From assembly GCA_016934335.1 (NCBI GenBank), contig JAFGTC010000165.1:1-57808 (forward strand): 57,808 nt of DNA, given 5' to 3'. The DNA comes from Candidatus Omnitrophota bacterium (lineage in GTDB: Bacteria; Hinthialibacterota; Hinthialibacteria; Hinthialibacterales; Hinthialibacteraceae). The notes under the pieces were generated by a model. That model saw only the letters and a program-made list of their open reading frames with translations, ran no database searches and had not been told where the DNA came from. Both the position numbers and the translations under genes were made by a program. Shown piece after piece: positions 34,993 to 46,300 of this stretch; the first letter of the stretch is position 1, and each line of letters begins with the position of its first letter.

Positions 34993-37257
34993 CTACCCCG
35001 CCGCGTTACCATACCCCAGACTGCGTTGAATTTCCTGCAAGGTTTTATCAAAAATCGGAGCGCTATCTAGTTGACCGTTTTCCAACACAGATATGTCGAT
35101 GATGTTTTTCAAGCGATCTTCTAATGAGGGCGTGCAGACGCCGGCTTTCATGGCTTCGAGAATGGCCTGTATCGCAGGGAAGAATTGCGGATCGTCCGCA
35201 TAGCGTGTTGCATCGAGTTTGACGCCATGCGCTCCCTGCGCCGCCCATTGCCGCAGTTGGGATTCGTTAGGAATTGTTTTTTGGCAGGCCCGTTCTTTGA
35301 TCAATTCCATTTTGCGCAGCAGTTGTCTTTCTTGACGGTTTTCGCCTTCGATTGACATCATTTCCCTACGCAATGTTTTCTCAAAATCGCTCCGCTCCGA
35401 CTCATCGCCCCAATAGAAGCAGGCGATCGGATTGATTTCGCCGGGATCATTCAATCGATCGAAAATCCAAACTCGATCCATCAGTAATCCGGCGCGGTCG
35501 TGATAGGGTGCATCCCTTAATTCCCAAATGACTTTGAAGCGGTCGTTCCAGCCCGCCATTTCTGTGTAGAGAAGACCGTTGGAGGTCAAAATACGGTTTG
35601 GCGCCGCTTGCTGTTCATTTTCCCACAGAGGCTTTAAGGAAATTCCATCAAAAATTTCATCCGCGACAGGATTTTTTCGATCTCCGATCACGTCGAGTAT
35701 GGTTGGGGCGATGTCGATGTGCGAGACGTCCGCGGCGATGCGTTTTCCCTGAGGGAGGCTCTTGGGAAGCCAAAAGATCAAGGGAACGTGAATATCGGTG
35801 TTGTGCAGCATCCAATGATCGAAATAGATGTCATGCTCTCCTACATTCTCTCCATGATCGGCGGTGATGACGAGCAAGGTGTTTTCATGGAGGTCTAATC
35901 GCTCCAAGGCGCCGAGGAGACGACCGATCTGGGAATCGACAAAGGTTATTTCCGCCCCATATTCACGGCGAAAATACTCCAAATCCTTGAAAGAATCGAT
36001 CCAGGCCAGAGATTCGGGAGATTTGGATTTTTGATAAACGGCGCCATCCATACTATGATGGGCGGGGTTTTTGGGATCGCCGGTATAGTATTTTTTATGC
36101 AGATCTCCTTCGGCGAAATAGGGCGCGTGTGGATCGTAGACGTGAAGCCATAAGAAGAAGGAATTGTTGTGCACTTGCTCCAACCAGTCGATCGCAGCGC
36201 TGACGGAGGCGCGGCCTCCGCGAGTGGAAGAAAATAAATTCGCTCCTTTCTCCGTCCATTTCAGAGCAAGGTTGTTGAACCAATCGAACCATTTTCCGAA
36301 TCCATAATAGGCGTCGTTCAGGTGATAAACGCTGACCACGGCGCCGGTTTTGCATCCGTTTTCGACAAAGAACTGGGGCAGGCGAGGAAGCGCCTTGGGA
36401 AAAGGATATCCGTTATTGATGACGCCGTGCTGATTGGGCTGCATAGAGGTCAAGATGGATACGTGCGAAGGGGAGGTGGTGGAACTGGCGGCGAACAGAT
36501 TTTCGAAGAGAACGCCTTCCTCAGCCAAACGATCGAGGTTGGGCGTATCGATCCAGTCGTTGCCGTAGCATCCCAGATAATCCGCTCTGCAAGTGTCGAT
36601 GGTAACGAGGATCACATTGGTTTCGGTTGATTTCTGATAAGGCGTCTTGCGTCCTGACGATCTCAGAACGGGGCTCCCCCATATAGCCCAATCGCTGTCT
36701 TTATTGTTTGAGAAGGCATTTTCACCCGGGTGCGTAACAAAGGAGAATGTGACAGCGGCATTGGATATTTGCGGCAACGCTACTTTCTGAGGAATCCAGC
36801 GTCGTTCATCCTCATTTTTCTTGGGATCAATGTAACGGGAGAAGCATTGAATGTCATTTCCGTCCGGAAGAGTCGCTATGATCTCGAAACGAACGCCGTC
36901 TCCTTCGTTTTGCCAGGCGCCGGGCAGGATGCCGATTTGGAAGTCGAGTTCGGCATTTTCGCCTACATAAACATCCTTAAAATGAATTTGGGCGGGAGCG
37001 TGTTCGAAGATTCCCCAATAAGTCTTCTCTCCAAAATCTGGATCGGGCATCGTCACCCAATCGGGGTTGATGTAATCTCCGACTAATTCGGCCTGATCCA
37101 ATGCATAAACAAAATCAAATTCCGTATCGACAACCACCTGGGCGCCGTTCTGAAAGGCGTCGACACGTTTTTCTTCTACTTTTTTGGAGCATCCGTATGA
37201 AACAATGAGGAGAGCAATAATACATAATCCCTTGGGTGCGTAATACCTTGCATTCAT
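34993..37257 (-). CDS. Second sulfatase-fold lipoprotein, Thr-type active site
   Basis: A 754-residue paralog of the gene at 10674-12917. Signal sequence ends IVSYGCSK (lipobox-like). The N-terminal domain WGIFEHAPAQIHFKDVYVG, with ILPGAWQNEGDGVRFEI, matches the paralog's WGIYEHAPCRLEFPDVYIG and ILPGAWEKPGDGVRFEI. Then come NVILVTIDTCRADYLG, the nucleophile loop SSTTSPSHVSILT with Thr261 in the position of formylglycine, and DHGENVGEHDIYFDH. The C-terminus ends LGYGNAAG, as the paralog ends LGYAGN. Metal-binding residues are kept, but the sulfatase Cys/Ser is Thr and the following Arg is His. GGAGAAGG precedes the ATG. It is upstream of the P-domain gene on the same strand, 175 bases away. 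Confidence 0.88.
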   Translation of the reverse strand: MNARYYAPKGLCIIALLIVSYGCSKKVEEKRVDAFQNGAQVVVDTEFDFVYALDQAELVGDYINPDWVTMPDPDFGEKTYWGIFEHAPAQIHFKDVYVGENAELDFQIGILPGAWQNEGDGVRFEIIATLPDGNDIQCFSRYIDPKKNEDERRWIPQKVALPQISNAAVTFSFVTHPGENAFSNNKDSDWAIWGSPVLRSSGRKTPYQKSTETNVILVTIDTCRADYLGCYGNDWIDTPNLDRLAEEGVLFENLFAASSTTSPSHVSILTSMQPNQHGVINNGYPFPKALPRLPQFFVENGCKTGAVVSVYHLNDAYYGFGKWFDWFNNLALKWTEKGANLFSSTRGGRASVSAAIDWLEQVHNNSFFLWLHVYDPHAPYFAEGDLHKKYYTGDPKNPAHHSMDGAVYQKSKSPESLAWIDSFKDLEYFRREYGAEITFVDSQIGRLLGALERLDLHENTLLVITADHGENVGEHDIYFDHWMLHNTDIHVPLIFWLPKSLPQGKRIAADVSHIDIAPTILDVIGDRKNPVADEIFDGISLKPLWENEQQAAPNRILTSNGLLYTEMAGWNDRFKVIWELRDAPYHDRAGLLMDRVWIFDRLNDPGEINPIACFYWGDESERSDFEKTLRREMMSIEGENRQERQLLRKMELIKERACQKTIPNESQLRQWAAQGAHGVKLDATRYADDPQFFPAIQAILEAMKAGVCTPSLEDRLKNIIDISVLENGQLDSAPIFDKTLQEIQRSLGYGNAAG

Positions 37258-37286
37258 CAGCCTTCTCCAAAATCGAGTAAACGAAC

Positions 37287-37317
37287 GAGGGCGGGGGCTT
37301 TTCAGCTCCCCGCCCTC
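37287..37317. terminator. GC-rich hairpin between the giant gene and the sulfatase gene
   Basis: Stem GAGGGCGGGG with CCCCGCCCTC (10 bp), plus GC/GC inside. It lies just after the giant gene stop and before the sulfatase start on the minus strand, so it may end the giant transcript. The following U-run is weak on that strand and better (TTTT) on the other. Confidence 0.65.
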
Positions 37318-37340
37318 TTTTACCTTCGGTTCAAGAAAAC

Positions 37341-40300
37341 TTAGTCGATCTGACCGGCTGCAACGTTGGTCGCACCGCTCGTCGGCATAATGTCATCCGG
37401 GAAGGATTTGTGGCCGATAGCAGCCTGAGCAAATCCACCGCCGACATCGCTGACGCCGGTAACGGCCGTGCCGTCGAAGTCGATGTTCACGAAAGTGTAT
37501 TTCGCGAGCGGAGCCGCTTTGATGGCGGTCACCGATGTTCCATCGACGTTCAAGACAGCGCCGGTGCCAATGACCAGTTCGTCGCCAGCCGTGCCGTCGA
37601 TTTCAACTTTAGCCATCGACTGAGCGCCGGACGGGTTGGTCGCCGCCGGGAAGATGTTGCGGACGTTTCCAGCGGGTTTGGTGAAGCCAGTCACCTTGCC
37701 GTCGGTCACGACCGGGATCCAGATGGAGACCACGTTGAGAATCGCCGTGTTTCGACCATCTTCGTTTTCAACGAAGTCCTGAGTGTTGCCAGCGCTGGCG
37801 AACAGCAGTTCATTGACGCCATCGCCGTTGAGGTCGGCCACAACTGGATCGACGCCGCCGTTGCCCTGGAACTTGCGCGGGAAGGCTACGCCGTTGGTGC
37901 GATACCCAAAGGTGCCGTTGCTGTTGACTCCGATGACGGAGAACTGCGTACGGGAAGTGGCGCTGTTGTACTGGGCAACGATCAGTTCGTCAATGCCATC
38001 GCCTGTCAAATCTCCAGCGGCCAGCATCTGTCCGCCGTCTGCGTTGTTATCCCAAGCAGGACCGACGAGACCGTTGAACTGAGCCACGACCTGGAATGCC
38101 AATGGAGGCTCTTGACCGGTGTACTCGTAGATGCGGATGACGTTGCTGCCGCCCACGCCCTGAGCCGTCGCGATTTGATCCATGGACGAACCGGTGAAGT
38201 TGCCGACAGCCACCTGAATATCGCCGCCAGGATAGGCCAATGCAGGATCAGCCGCTTCACGGTTGAAGGCGTCGAAGGAGTTGCCGATCAAGGTCTTGGT
38301 TTTGGCGTCCTTGGCGACCACGATGCTCGGGAATTCGCCGTCGGGTTCGGTGACAGGACCCATGCTGAGGATCACATCGCCCTCGCCGTCGCCGTTAACG
38401 TCTCCGACGCTCACATAAGCCGCTCGATTGAGTCCGCCGCCGATCTTGGCTTGGAAATCTCCACGGGCGACTGACAGTGAACGATAGGTCGATGTCAGGG
38501 TTACCGGCTTGCCATCGATTTCGGAGACATCCGCATCGATGTTCTTATAAGTGACCAAGTTTTCGGTGCTTCCAGCGCCTTGAGCGATGAGAAGCGTGTC
38601 GATATCCACTTCTTCGATGGGCGGAGCTTCTTCGCCGGCGAAGATTGTGAATGTATGGGTTCGTTCTTGCAGATTGTTGTCGCTTGCCGTATAGACGACG
38701 GTAATGGTCGCATCTTCGGGCGCCACAGTCGCCGGCAGGACGAGAGTGAGCATCGACTCGAAGTAGGCTGCGCCAATCTCAGTCGGGGTGTACTGAATCT
38801 GAATGTCGGCAAGCGTCGAGATCACTTCCGGCACTAGGTTCGTCAGAACGGCGTCGCCATCCGGATCGTCCGCTCTGTATTCGACGATGATCTGAGAACC
38901 AGTCTCTACGACCAACCGATCGCCGTCTACGACTGCGACTGCTTCTTGAATTCCAACAAAAGCGTTCGCTGTAATGATCGGGGCCTGACTGACGTTGATA
39001 ATGTCAATCGGAACAAGGGCCTCTCCGGAGAAGGATGCATTGGCGATCGAGAAGCTGGCGAACAGCGGGTCGATCGGGCTGTCATATCCAACCTCAGGAA
39101 TATCCGCATCCTGCAGCCCGGCCGTGAAGGTATAGGTCGCATAGACGATACCGTCTTCGGACATGGGACTGACTTCCAGATTGGCGGGAACCGATTCAGG
39201 AACCGATTTCAGCAAGGAGACTATCTCTTCTTCACCCGGATCGAATCCGGAGAAGTTGATTTGTACGGTCTCGCCTTCCAGCAATTCGATCAAGTCAGAA
39301 GTTGTCGGTTTGGCTTGACCGCCGACGGTAATCGCATCGATCGTGACAACCGGCGTAGCCGATTTAGCCAGCACGTTGAAGACGAGCTTCATGGTGTCTG
39401 GAGCGATCGAAGTGCCGTCGTGTGCGGTGACATCCAATTCAAACGTGGCGGAATCGGCTTCACCCGTGACAGCCATGTAGCCAGGCTTGAAGGAGAAGTC
39501 GAGTTCGCCGGCGCCCGCGCCGCTGGCGCTGACCGGCAGACCTTCGAGAATATTCTCGCTGGTGACGGCCGTGCCCGTAGCGGACAAGACAACCGCATCG
39601 TCAACGTTCGAATCGTTGGCGGCGATCTTAATGGTAATGTGAGAACCTTCCGCGATGGTGACTTCGCGCACATCGCCAAAGGCCGTGTTATAGCCGAGGC
39701 CGATCATTTCCTCCACTACGCCTTGAGAGGTGCGGAAGGCGTCGGTGGTTGCATCGAACGGCAGTTCGGCCACGATGATCGGAGGCTGGTTGATATTGAC
39801 GGTGACAATGCTTTCCGCACTGGGATTGCCTTCAATATCGGTAGCCTTCGCTTGTACGTCAAACGGAGTCACGCCGCCGGTCACAACCGGGATGAGAGCG
39901 AATAGGTCGAGAGAAGCGAGCTGTTCGCCTCCGGCGTCGATCGACATTCCTTCGACGGGATTGCCGTCAGCGTCTACAGCGGTGAAGGCGATGTTCTCCA
40001 ATTCCGGAACCATCCATTCAACCGTTGTGAGGCCGCCGACATCCAGAGCGTTCGCAGACAGCAGCAGTTGAGATTCATCACTGGCGTTGACCGTGATCGT
40101 GCTGCCGGCGTCCACCAACTGACCGTCGATGTCTTCATAAGTCAGATCCGGATTGGCGTCGAAGGCAAAGGATTCTGTGGACATCTTTTCAGACATGTTG
40201 CCCACGGTATCCGTCGCCTGGCTGATGAAGTGGAAGGCGAAGGTGCTCTTTCCTTCTTCTTTGGAAGGCATGGTGACCTGGAACGGAACCTTGACGGAAT

Positions 40301-43300
40301 CCATGCCGCTGAGTCGAGCATCGGCTGCGAACAATCGGCTGTCGGCCAATTTCAGGCCTTCCGCATACATTTTCATCTCGCCGAAGTTGTTCTGCGGTTC
40401 GATGACGAGATCCAGCGGATGATCCACCAATTCCGTAACGGTCAGCGTGACGCGAAGAACCGTTCCGGCGGAAAGCACGGCCTGGTCGCGAAGCATGTCG
40501 CCGGGCTTCAGTTCGATCATGCCGCCCGTCAGCGGATCGTCGACCAAAGCCGAGCCGGAGATAATCTGCGCTGCAATCGAGCCGTTGATCGCCGGGCCGC
40601 GGTTATCGACCGCCAGCATGGCCTGAGCAACGTGCGGATACTGATCAGCTCGTTCGGCCCATTTATTGGCGAACTGAGACACCCAGCTCTTATCGCTCAA
40701 GCTTCCGCTATAGTTATTGTTGTCCAGAAGGACAATCTTGTCATAAGCGGTATCCACCGGATGGTTGCCCGCATCATCCACCAAGCCGATTGCAACATCG
40801 ACTGGATTGTTCGAATCGACCACAGTGGTTCCGAGATCGTCGGAAACTTCCAACGAATAGATCGCCGTGATCAAGTCAGGCATGCCTTCGCCTTGCGAAT
40901 CGATGGTTACGATGTTCGGATCGAATCCATCCGGCACCGGCAGATTCGGATCAAACACCGACGCGTTTTCGAATCCAGGCGCGGAGGAGAATCCGCTCAG
41001 GTCGGCGGTCAGGTCCTGAATGGATGTGCTGTCGCCGGCCGTAATACGGAAGAATCCCGAATTGAGGTCTTCCGGCAAATCTCCCGGGAGCGGGCGGAAA
41101 GCGTCGTTGCCGTCGCCGCTGATCAACTCGTTGGTGGCGGAAATGATGACTTGCACTACATCGCCGCCGCGTACGCGAGGAGCGGGATCCAACAAGTCGG
41201 TGCGACTGGCGTTCGGAGCGGTCGGCAATCCAATGCGCGGACCCGCTTCGACGCGATCCAATATCTTCAGATCTTCGTTCTGGAACGGTCTTAAGACAAT
41301 GCTGGCTCTGGGCGGTTCGGTATCCACGGCGAACACCGAGGAGTAGGCGTTTTCGCCGCCGAACATGGATTGTTCATCATCCACGAACACCGTCACCCAA
41401 GCCACCTGCTTAGCGGTTGCGTCTTTCTGAACCTGGATGAAGGGGAGGCCCATCAGAGCATCCACGGCGGCCTGCTGGCTGCCCACGCTCTGATTGGTTC
41501 GCGGCCCGCCTATCAAGGACACTTGCGACCAATCGATGCCATCCACTGTTATCTCAGAAACTGGAGTAGCGCCTGCGATCGGTCCGCTTGGCGGGAATTG
41601 ACCATTGGGATCAGCGCCTTCAACCGTCAACGAATCGAGGTTGCTCTGATCGAAGATCACGGCCGTGTCTTTATTTGCGCCTGTTGTCATGATGTTTGCG
41701 ACATCGTAGGCCGTGTATTTCCACTGAGCATGGATCACGCCGCTGGATGTCAATTCATTCACAGTCGGAATGATCTGGTTGAACACGTTCCTCAGACCGC
41801 GCGGATAGAAGTCGCTGATATCCAATGTGACAGTATCAGGCGTGCCGCCGTCAAACGTGGTGATGGTAGCGTCGATGATGACTTGCGCGCCGGGCATAAT
41901 TTCGAACTGCGCGGAGGCGGAATCGGGAACCCGATTGCCGATGCCCAGTTTGCCGACGCCCACAACCGTTTCGGTCTTGCCGTCGACGGTCATGGAGATT
42001 TCGGTTGCAATCGGGCCTTGGGCGCTGATAGCGATCCAGTCCCCAGACTCATTTTCGGTTGAGTTGCCCCAGCGATCTTCCAGATGATAGCCGACATGCG
42101 TCGCGTTGCGAGGATCGGCGTCATCCTTGATCTTAATGGTGCTGGTTACGAAGATGATGCTGCGGGTCGCGGAAGAAATGAGATATTTCTTGCCGTTATA
42201 CGCTTTATCATGCTCCAAGCGATCGGTGTCGAACTCGAACTTGGCGGCCCAATCGTTCATGAACCGATCGAGCGGGAAGTCGACGTCTTCCGTACCGTCA
42301 ATGACCATGGTCGCCGCCCAGACAAGATAGGTGCCAGCCAAGGCGTTGATGTTGCCGATCTGATCCGGTCGAAATACGGCGGAAATGCCCAGTTTATCGA
42401 CATCTTCCTTGGTCGGCAGGAAGGTTGTGAACTCTTCGATCACGCCAGGACCTTCTGTATCGATCGCGACGCCGAGTTTGGCGAAGCGGTTGAAGCGCCA
42501 GTTCTGGACGGTGTCCGTTGCGTCGATGGGAACCATGGCGGATGCGCTGGCGCCGGATTGGAGCGCATCGAGCGCGGCCTTGTAGGAAGACCAGCTCACG
42601 GCGTCCGCAACACTGTTGGTATTGTAATCGATCGTATTTCCATCGATGTTGTTGGTTTTCAGCTCCCAACCGATGGGAATGTCCACAACCACATCCACGA
42701 CGTTGCCGGAGAATTGAGTGGGATCGACGTCGACCCACCAAATCTTGTCGCTCTTGTTCGGCTTATCGACTCGAGGAGTCGGGGAGACGACTTCGAACGA
42801 ACTGGCCTTCGCGTTGAACGGCGCGCCGTTCACGGAGAAGGTGATCTGGTCGGAGGTATTTGGTTTATCGAAGATATGCGTTTCCAAGCGGACTTTGGTT
42901 CCGGGGCCCACGATGGTCGGACGCTCCAGAACGCCGCCCGGCGTGTACTGAGCCGGAATATAATCAATGCCGGCTTCTTGACCCGGAGATACGGTCAGAG
43001 TCGCGTTGCCGATGGAGTCGCCGTTGTGATCGGTATTTCGCCCGATTGAGATCTGGGGCGCGATGCCGTCCACCTGGATGCCGGACATGGAAGGCTTGCC
43101 AGCATTATAAACCGAGTCATAAACAGTGGTTTCCAGTTTAACGTCGGTCTTGCCGGCGCCTTCACTGAACATGACGGCTTTCGAATCGCCGCTGCCTACG
43201 TCGTTGATGTTTCCATAGGTCAGTTTGCCATCCGGATGAGCGCCAAACCAGGCGTTCAACACGGTGGCCGTTCCTTGCTTCAGTTGACCGGCTTTGGCCG

Positions 43301-46300
43301 AATCGACGCCGCTGAACGAACTGGCCGAAGTGATGAGAGCGCCGTCCGTGCTGGAATCGCCGTCTCTCCAAACGCCAGATTGATCGGAAAGCGCGAAGAA
43401 GGCCGCATCAGGATTGTTTGTGCCGAGAACACCCTTGCCGTCCAATTTGAAGGATTTCTTTTGGGCGACAGGATCATTGACATCCAAGCCTGAATCGAAC
43501 CAGAAAGCGGACAGCAGGCTGCCTGCATAACCGCGCTGATCGCCGGCGTCATTGAAGGATGCGCTTACAACCAGCGCCGCGGTGGCGCGACCCGGTTGGA
43601 GATCGGCGGTACCCAGCACCGCTCCTGTTTTATCAGTAAGAGCGATCTTGTTATTCGGGTTGATCTCCTCGGCAGTCGTTACCAAACCATTCTTATAGTA
43701 GGTAATCATCTGGCTGACTTCGGGCGCTTCGTTATCGACAACGATGGGCACGCTGTAAGCCATGATGCCTGCTTCCGTCAGACCAGCCGGGTTTCTGGCG
43801 ATGATCTTGACAGAGGCGTCGTTGATATTCTGGTCGCTGGGCTGAATCTTATGCACCCAGGTGGCGTAGTAGATGCTTCCCGAGATGCTGGTGCCCTGCA
43901 GAATGAAGTCAGGAGCCGCCGCATCCGTGATAGGAGCAGGAACCACTTCGGCGTAAGCCGGACCGGAGAACGCGCTGAAGTCGGCTTTCACGTCGATATC
44001 GTTGGTTGCGAAGATATCGTCGTTGATCTTGATAAAGGTGATGACCTTCAGCATGTCGCCCTTCTTCACGATGGTGTTGCCAATGCTGTGCTTGCCGTCC
44101 CTTCGGATATCTTCCGGGCCGAATTCAGGTTTGGTCGGATTGGTGATGACGCGAGTTCCAATCGTTCGAAACGCGTTGCTCGTTCCTTTGATGGTGTCCG
44201 TCGCATAATTGGTCATGATGGCGCTGGACGCGTCCAAGACGATCGACTGAATCTGAGGCCGCGAGGCGTTGACGGTAATCAACGTTGTGGATTTACCGGC
44301 GGGCAGGAAGTTGCCCGCGGCGTCCGTGGCGTAGGCGATCGCTTTGTAGAATCCGGAATTAATGGTATCGGGAATCACAAATTCGAAGGTTGCGCCGCGG
44401 ATGGTCCGAACAGATCGATCCTGAATACCCGTATTCGGATCTGGAGCGGGGAATACATCCCAAGTCCATATTCTATACTCGGGGCTGCCAAACTGACCCA
44501 GATCCGGAGCGAATTTAGCCAGGCTTCTGGAGGATTTCTTATCGAAAGCATCCATATGATAGCGCGTGTAGAAGGACACGGTTTGATTAGGACGAATGAT
44601 TCCATCGCCGTTGACATCGCCTCTCGGCGCGGTTGGAGCATCGTCGTCGCCTCTCTTCTCGCGGATGTCGCTGATCAACAAGAAGGAAGGATCTTCGTTC
44701 AAGTAAGGAACTTTGGAATCCAGCTGAATCTTGGTGGTTTTGGCTTCGCCGGCGCCTAAAGTCTTGGCAACTGCGCGAACAATTACCTCTTTGTCAGCCG
44801 CACCGGCGCTGTCCAACGAAGTATTGGCGACAAAGGGGCCGCCCGTCCATGTCGCGTAAAGAATGTCGGTCGGACCTACATCGCTGCCTTTGGTTACAGC
44901 CGTGCCGTCCGCATACGTCACTGCATCCGGCGCTTCCACAGAGCCGCCGAACGGGGAGAAGTCCGCATAAAGATAATCAGTGTCTCTTAGAGGCCCGCCT
45001 TTGGATACGCCGTCGCCGATCTTGGCAACGATTTTGAGTGTGGCGCTTTGCAGACTGTCGTCCTTATCCGTCTTGACGCTGACGGTCGCCTGGCTCAGCT
45101 GAATGGCCGCCGCATTATCAGCGCCGCCCATGTAGCTGGCGTCGCGCTGGATGACCGCGCCCTGGATGCCGCGAAGCGGATTGTCGATTTGATAATCGAG
45201 GATCGTGACCAGAGGCTTCACGAAGGCCGCCGTGGCGACGCCGATATTGTAGCGTGACACGTTGCCGGAGAGGTCGCGAGCCGTCAGAGTAACGCCGCGA
45301 ATATCGGATTGTGATTTCAGGTTCAGGTTTTTATTGCCGTCAATGTAATAGAACCATCGCGCTTCGACAATCTGGCCCGGCGCTACGGTTGTTGGATTAG
45401 TATCCGATCCTGTTCCCGCAGGAGGCAATACCTCCCAGTAATCAGGAAGAACATCTTTATCATCAGCATCATCGACGAAATCTACAAAATTAGCGGCTAT
45501 TGTGCGGAACGCGGAACCGTATAAAGTTCCCGCATCGTCGATATTCCAATCGTCCACACTACCAACTTCCAACGTACCTCCAACAGGAGATCCGAGGATG
45601 AATGGGAAGCCGGAATAAGCATCGCCGACTTGGGTAAACGGCTGATCATCACCGCCGATTCCAAATAAGATTCCATCATCATCCGTATCCTCTTCGAAGA
45701 ATCGAGCTGTGATAATGATCGAATCGCCGGCCTGGACATCCGCTATTGTTACATCAGCAATAGTTGCATCATTCTTGAACGGACCAAAGTTTGCATCGGT
45801 TAGATCCAAACCATAATCCGCAGAATCTACTTTGTAATCAACAATATATACGCCTGTATTCGCTTCATAGCCTGTCTTTAGACCGCCGCCGGGAAGATAA
45901 TCATCCGCATCCACCACAGTATCATCCGGTAGAAGATCAATTTGCGGAGCGCGGGTATCGATCGTGATGCCGCTGGATGCCGTATTAGCGCCATCATAGT
46001 TGAGAGCGCTGTCGGCGAATCCAATCGTCAGCGATTCATCATCCAACCCGGGTTCCGCCGGCGATTCGGGGATGCCAGCCGATTCAACAAAGGTGACCCA
46101 GCCGATGGTATTCGCGTGAATGCCTGTCCATTTGCCGCCAACATACTCAACCAACAGAGTTGCGTCTTCGATCGACCAACGCGCTTTATCAGTATCGCTG
46201 GCCAGCACATTTTTGCCTGGACCGACATTCGCATAACCCAAGTTCGAATTTGTAATGTCAAGCGAGAAGCGTTTCTGGAATCCGGAGATGTTTTCACTGG

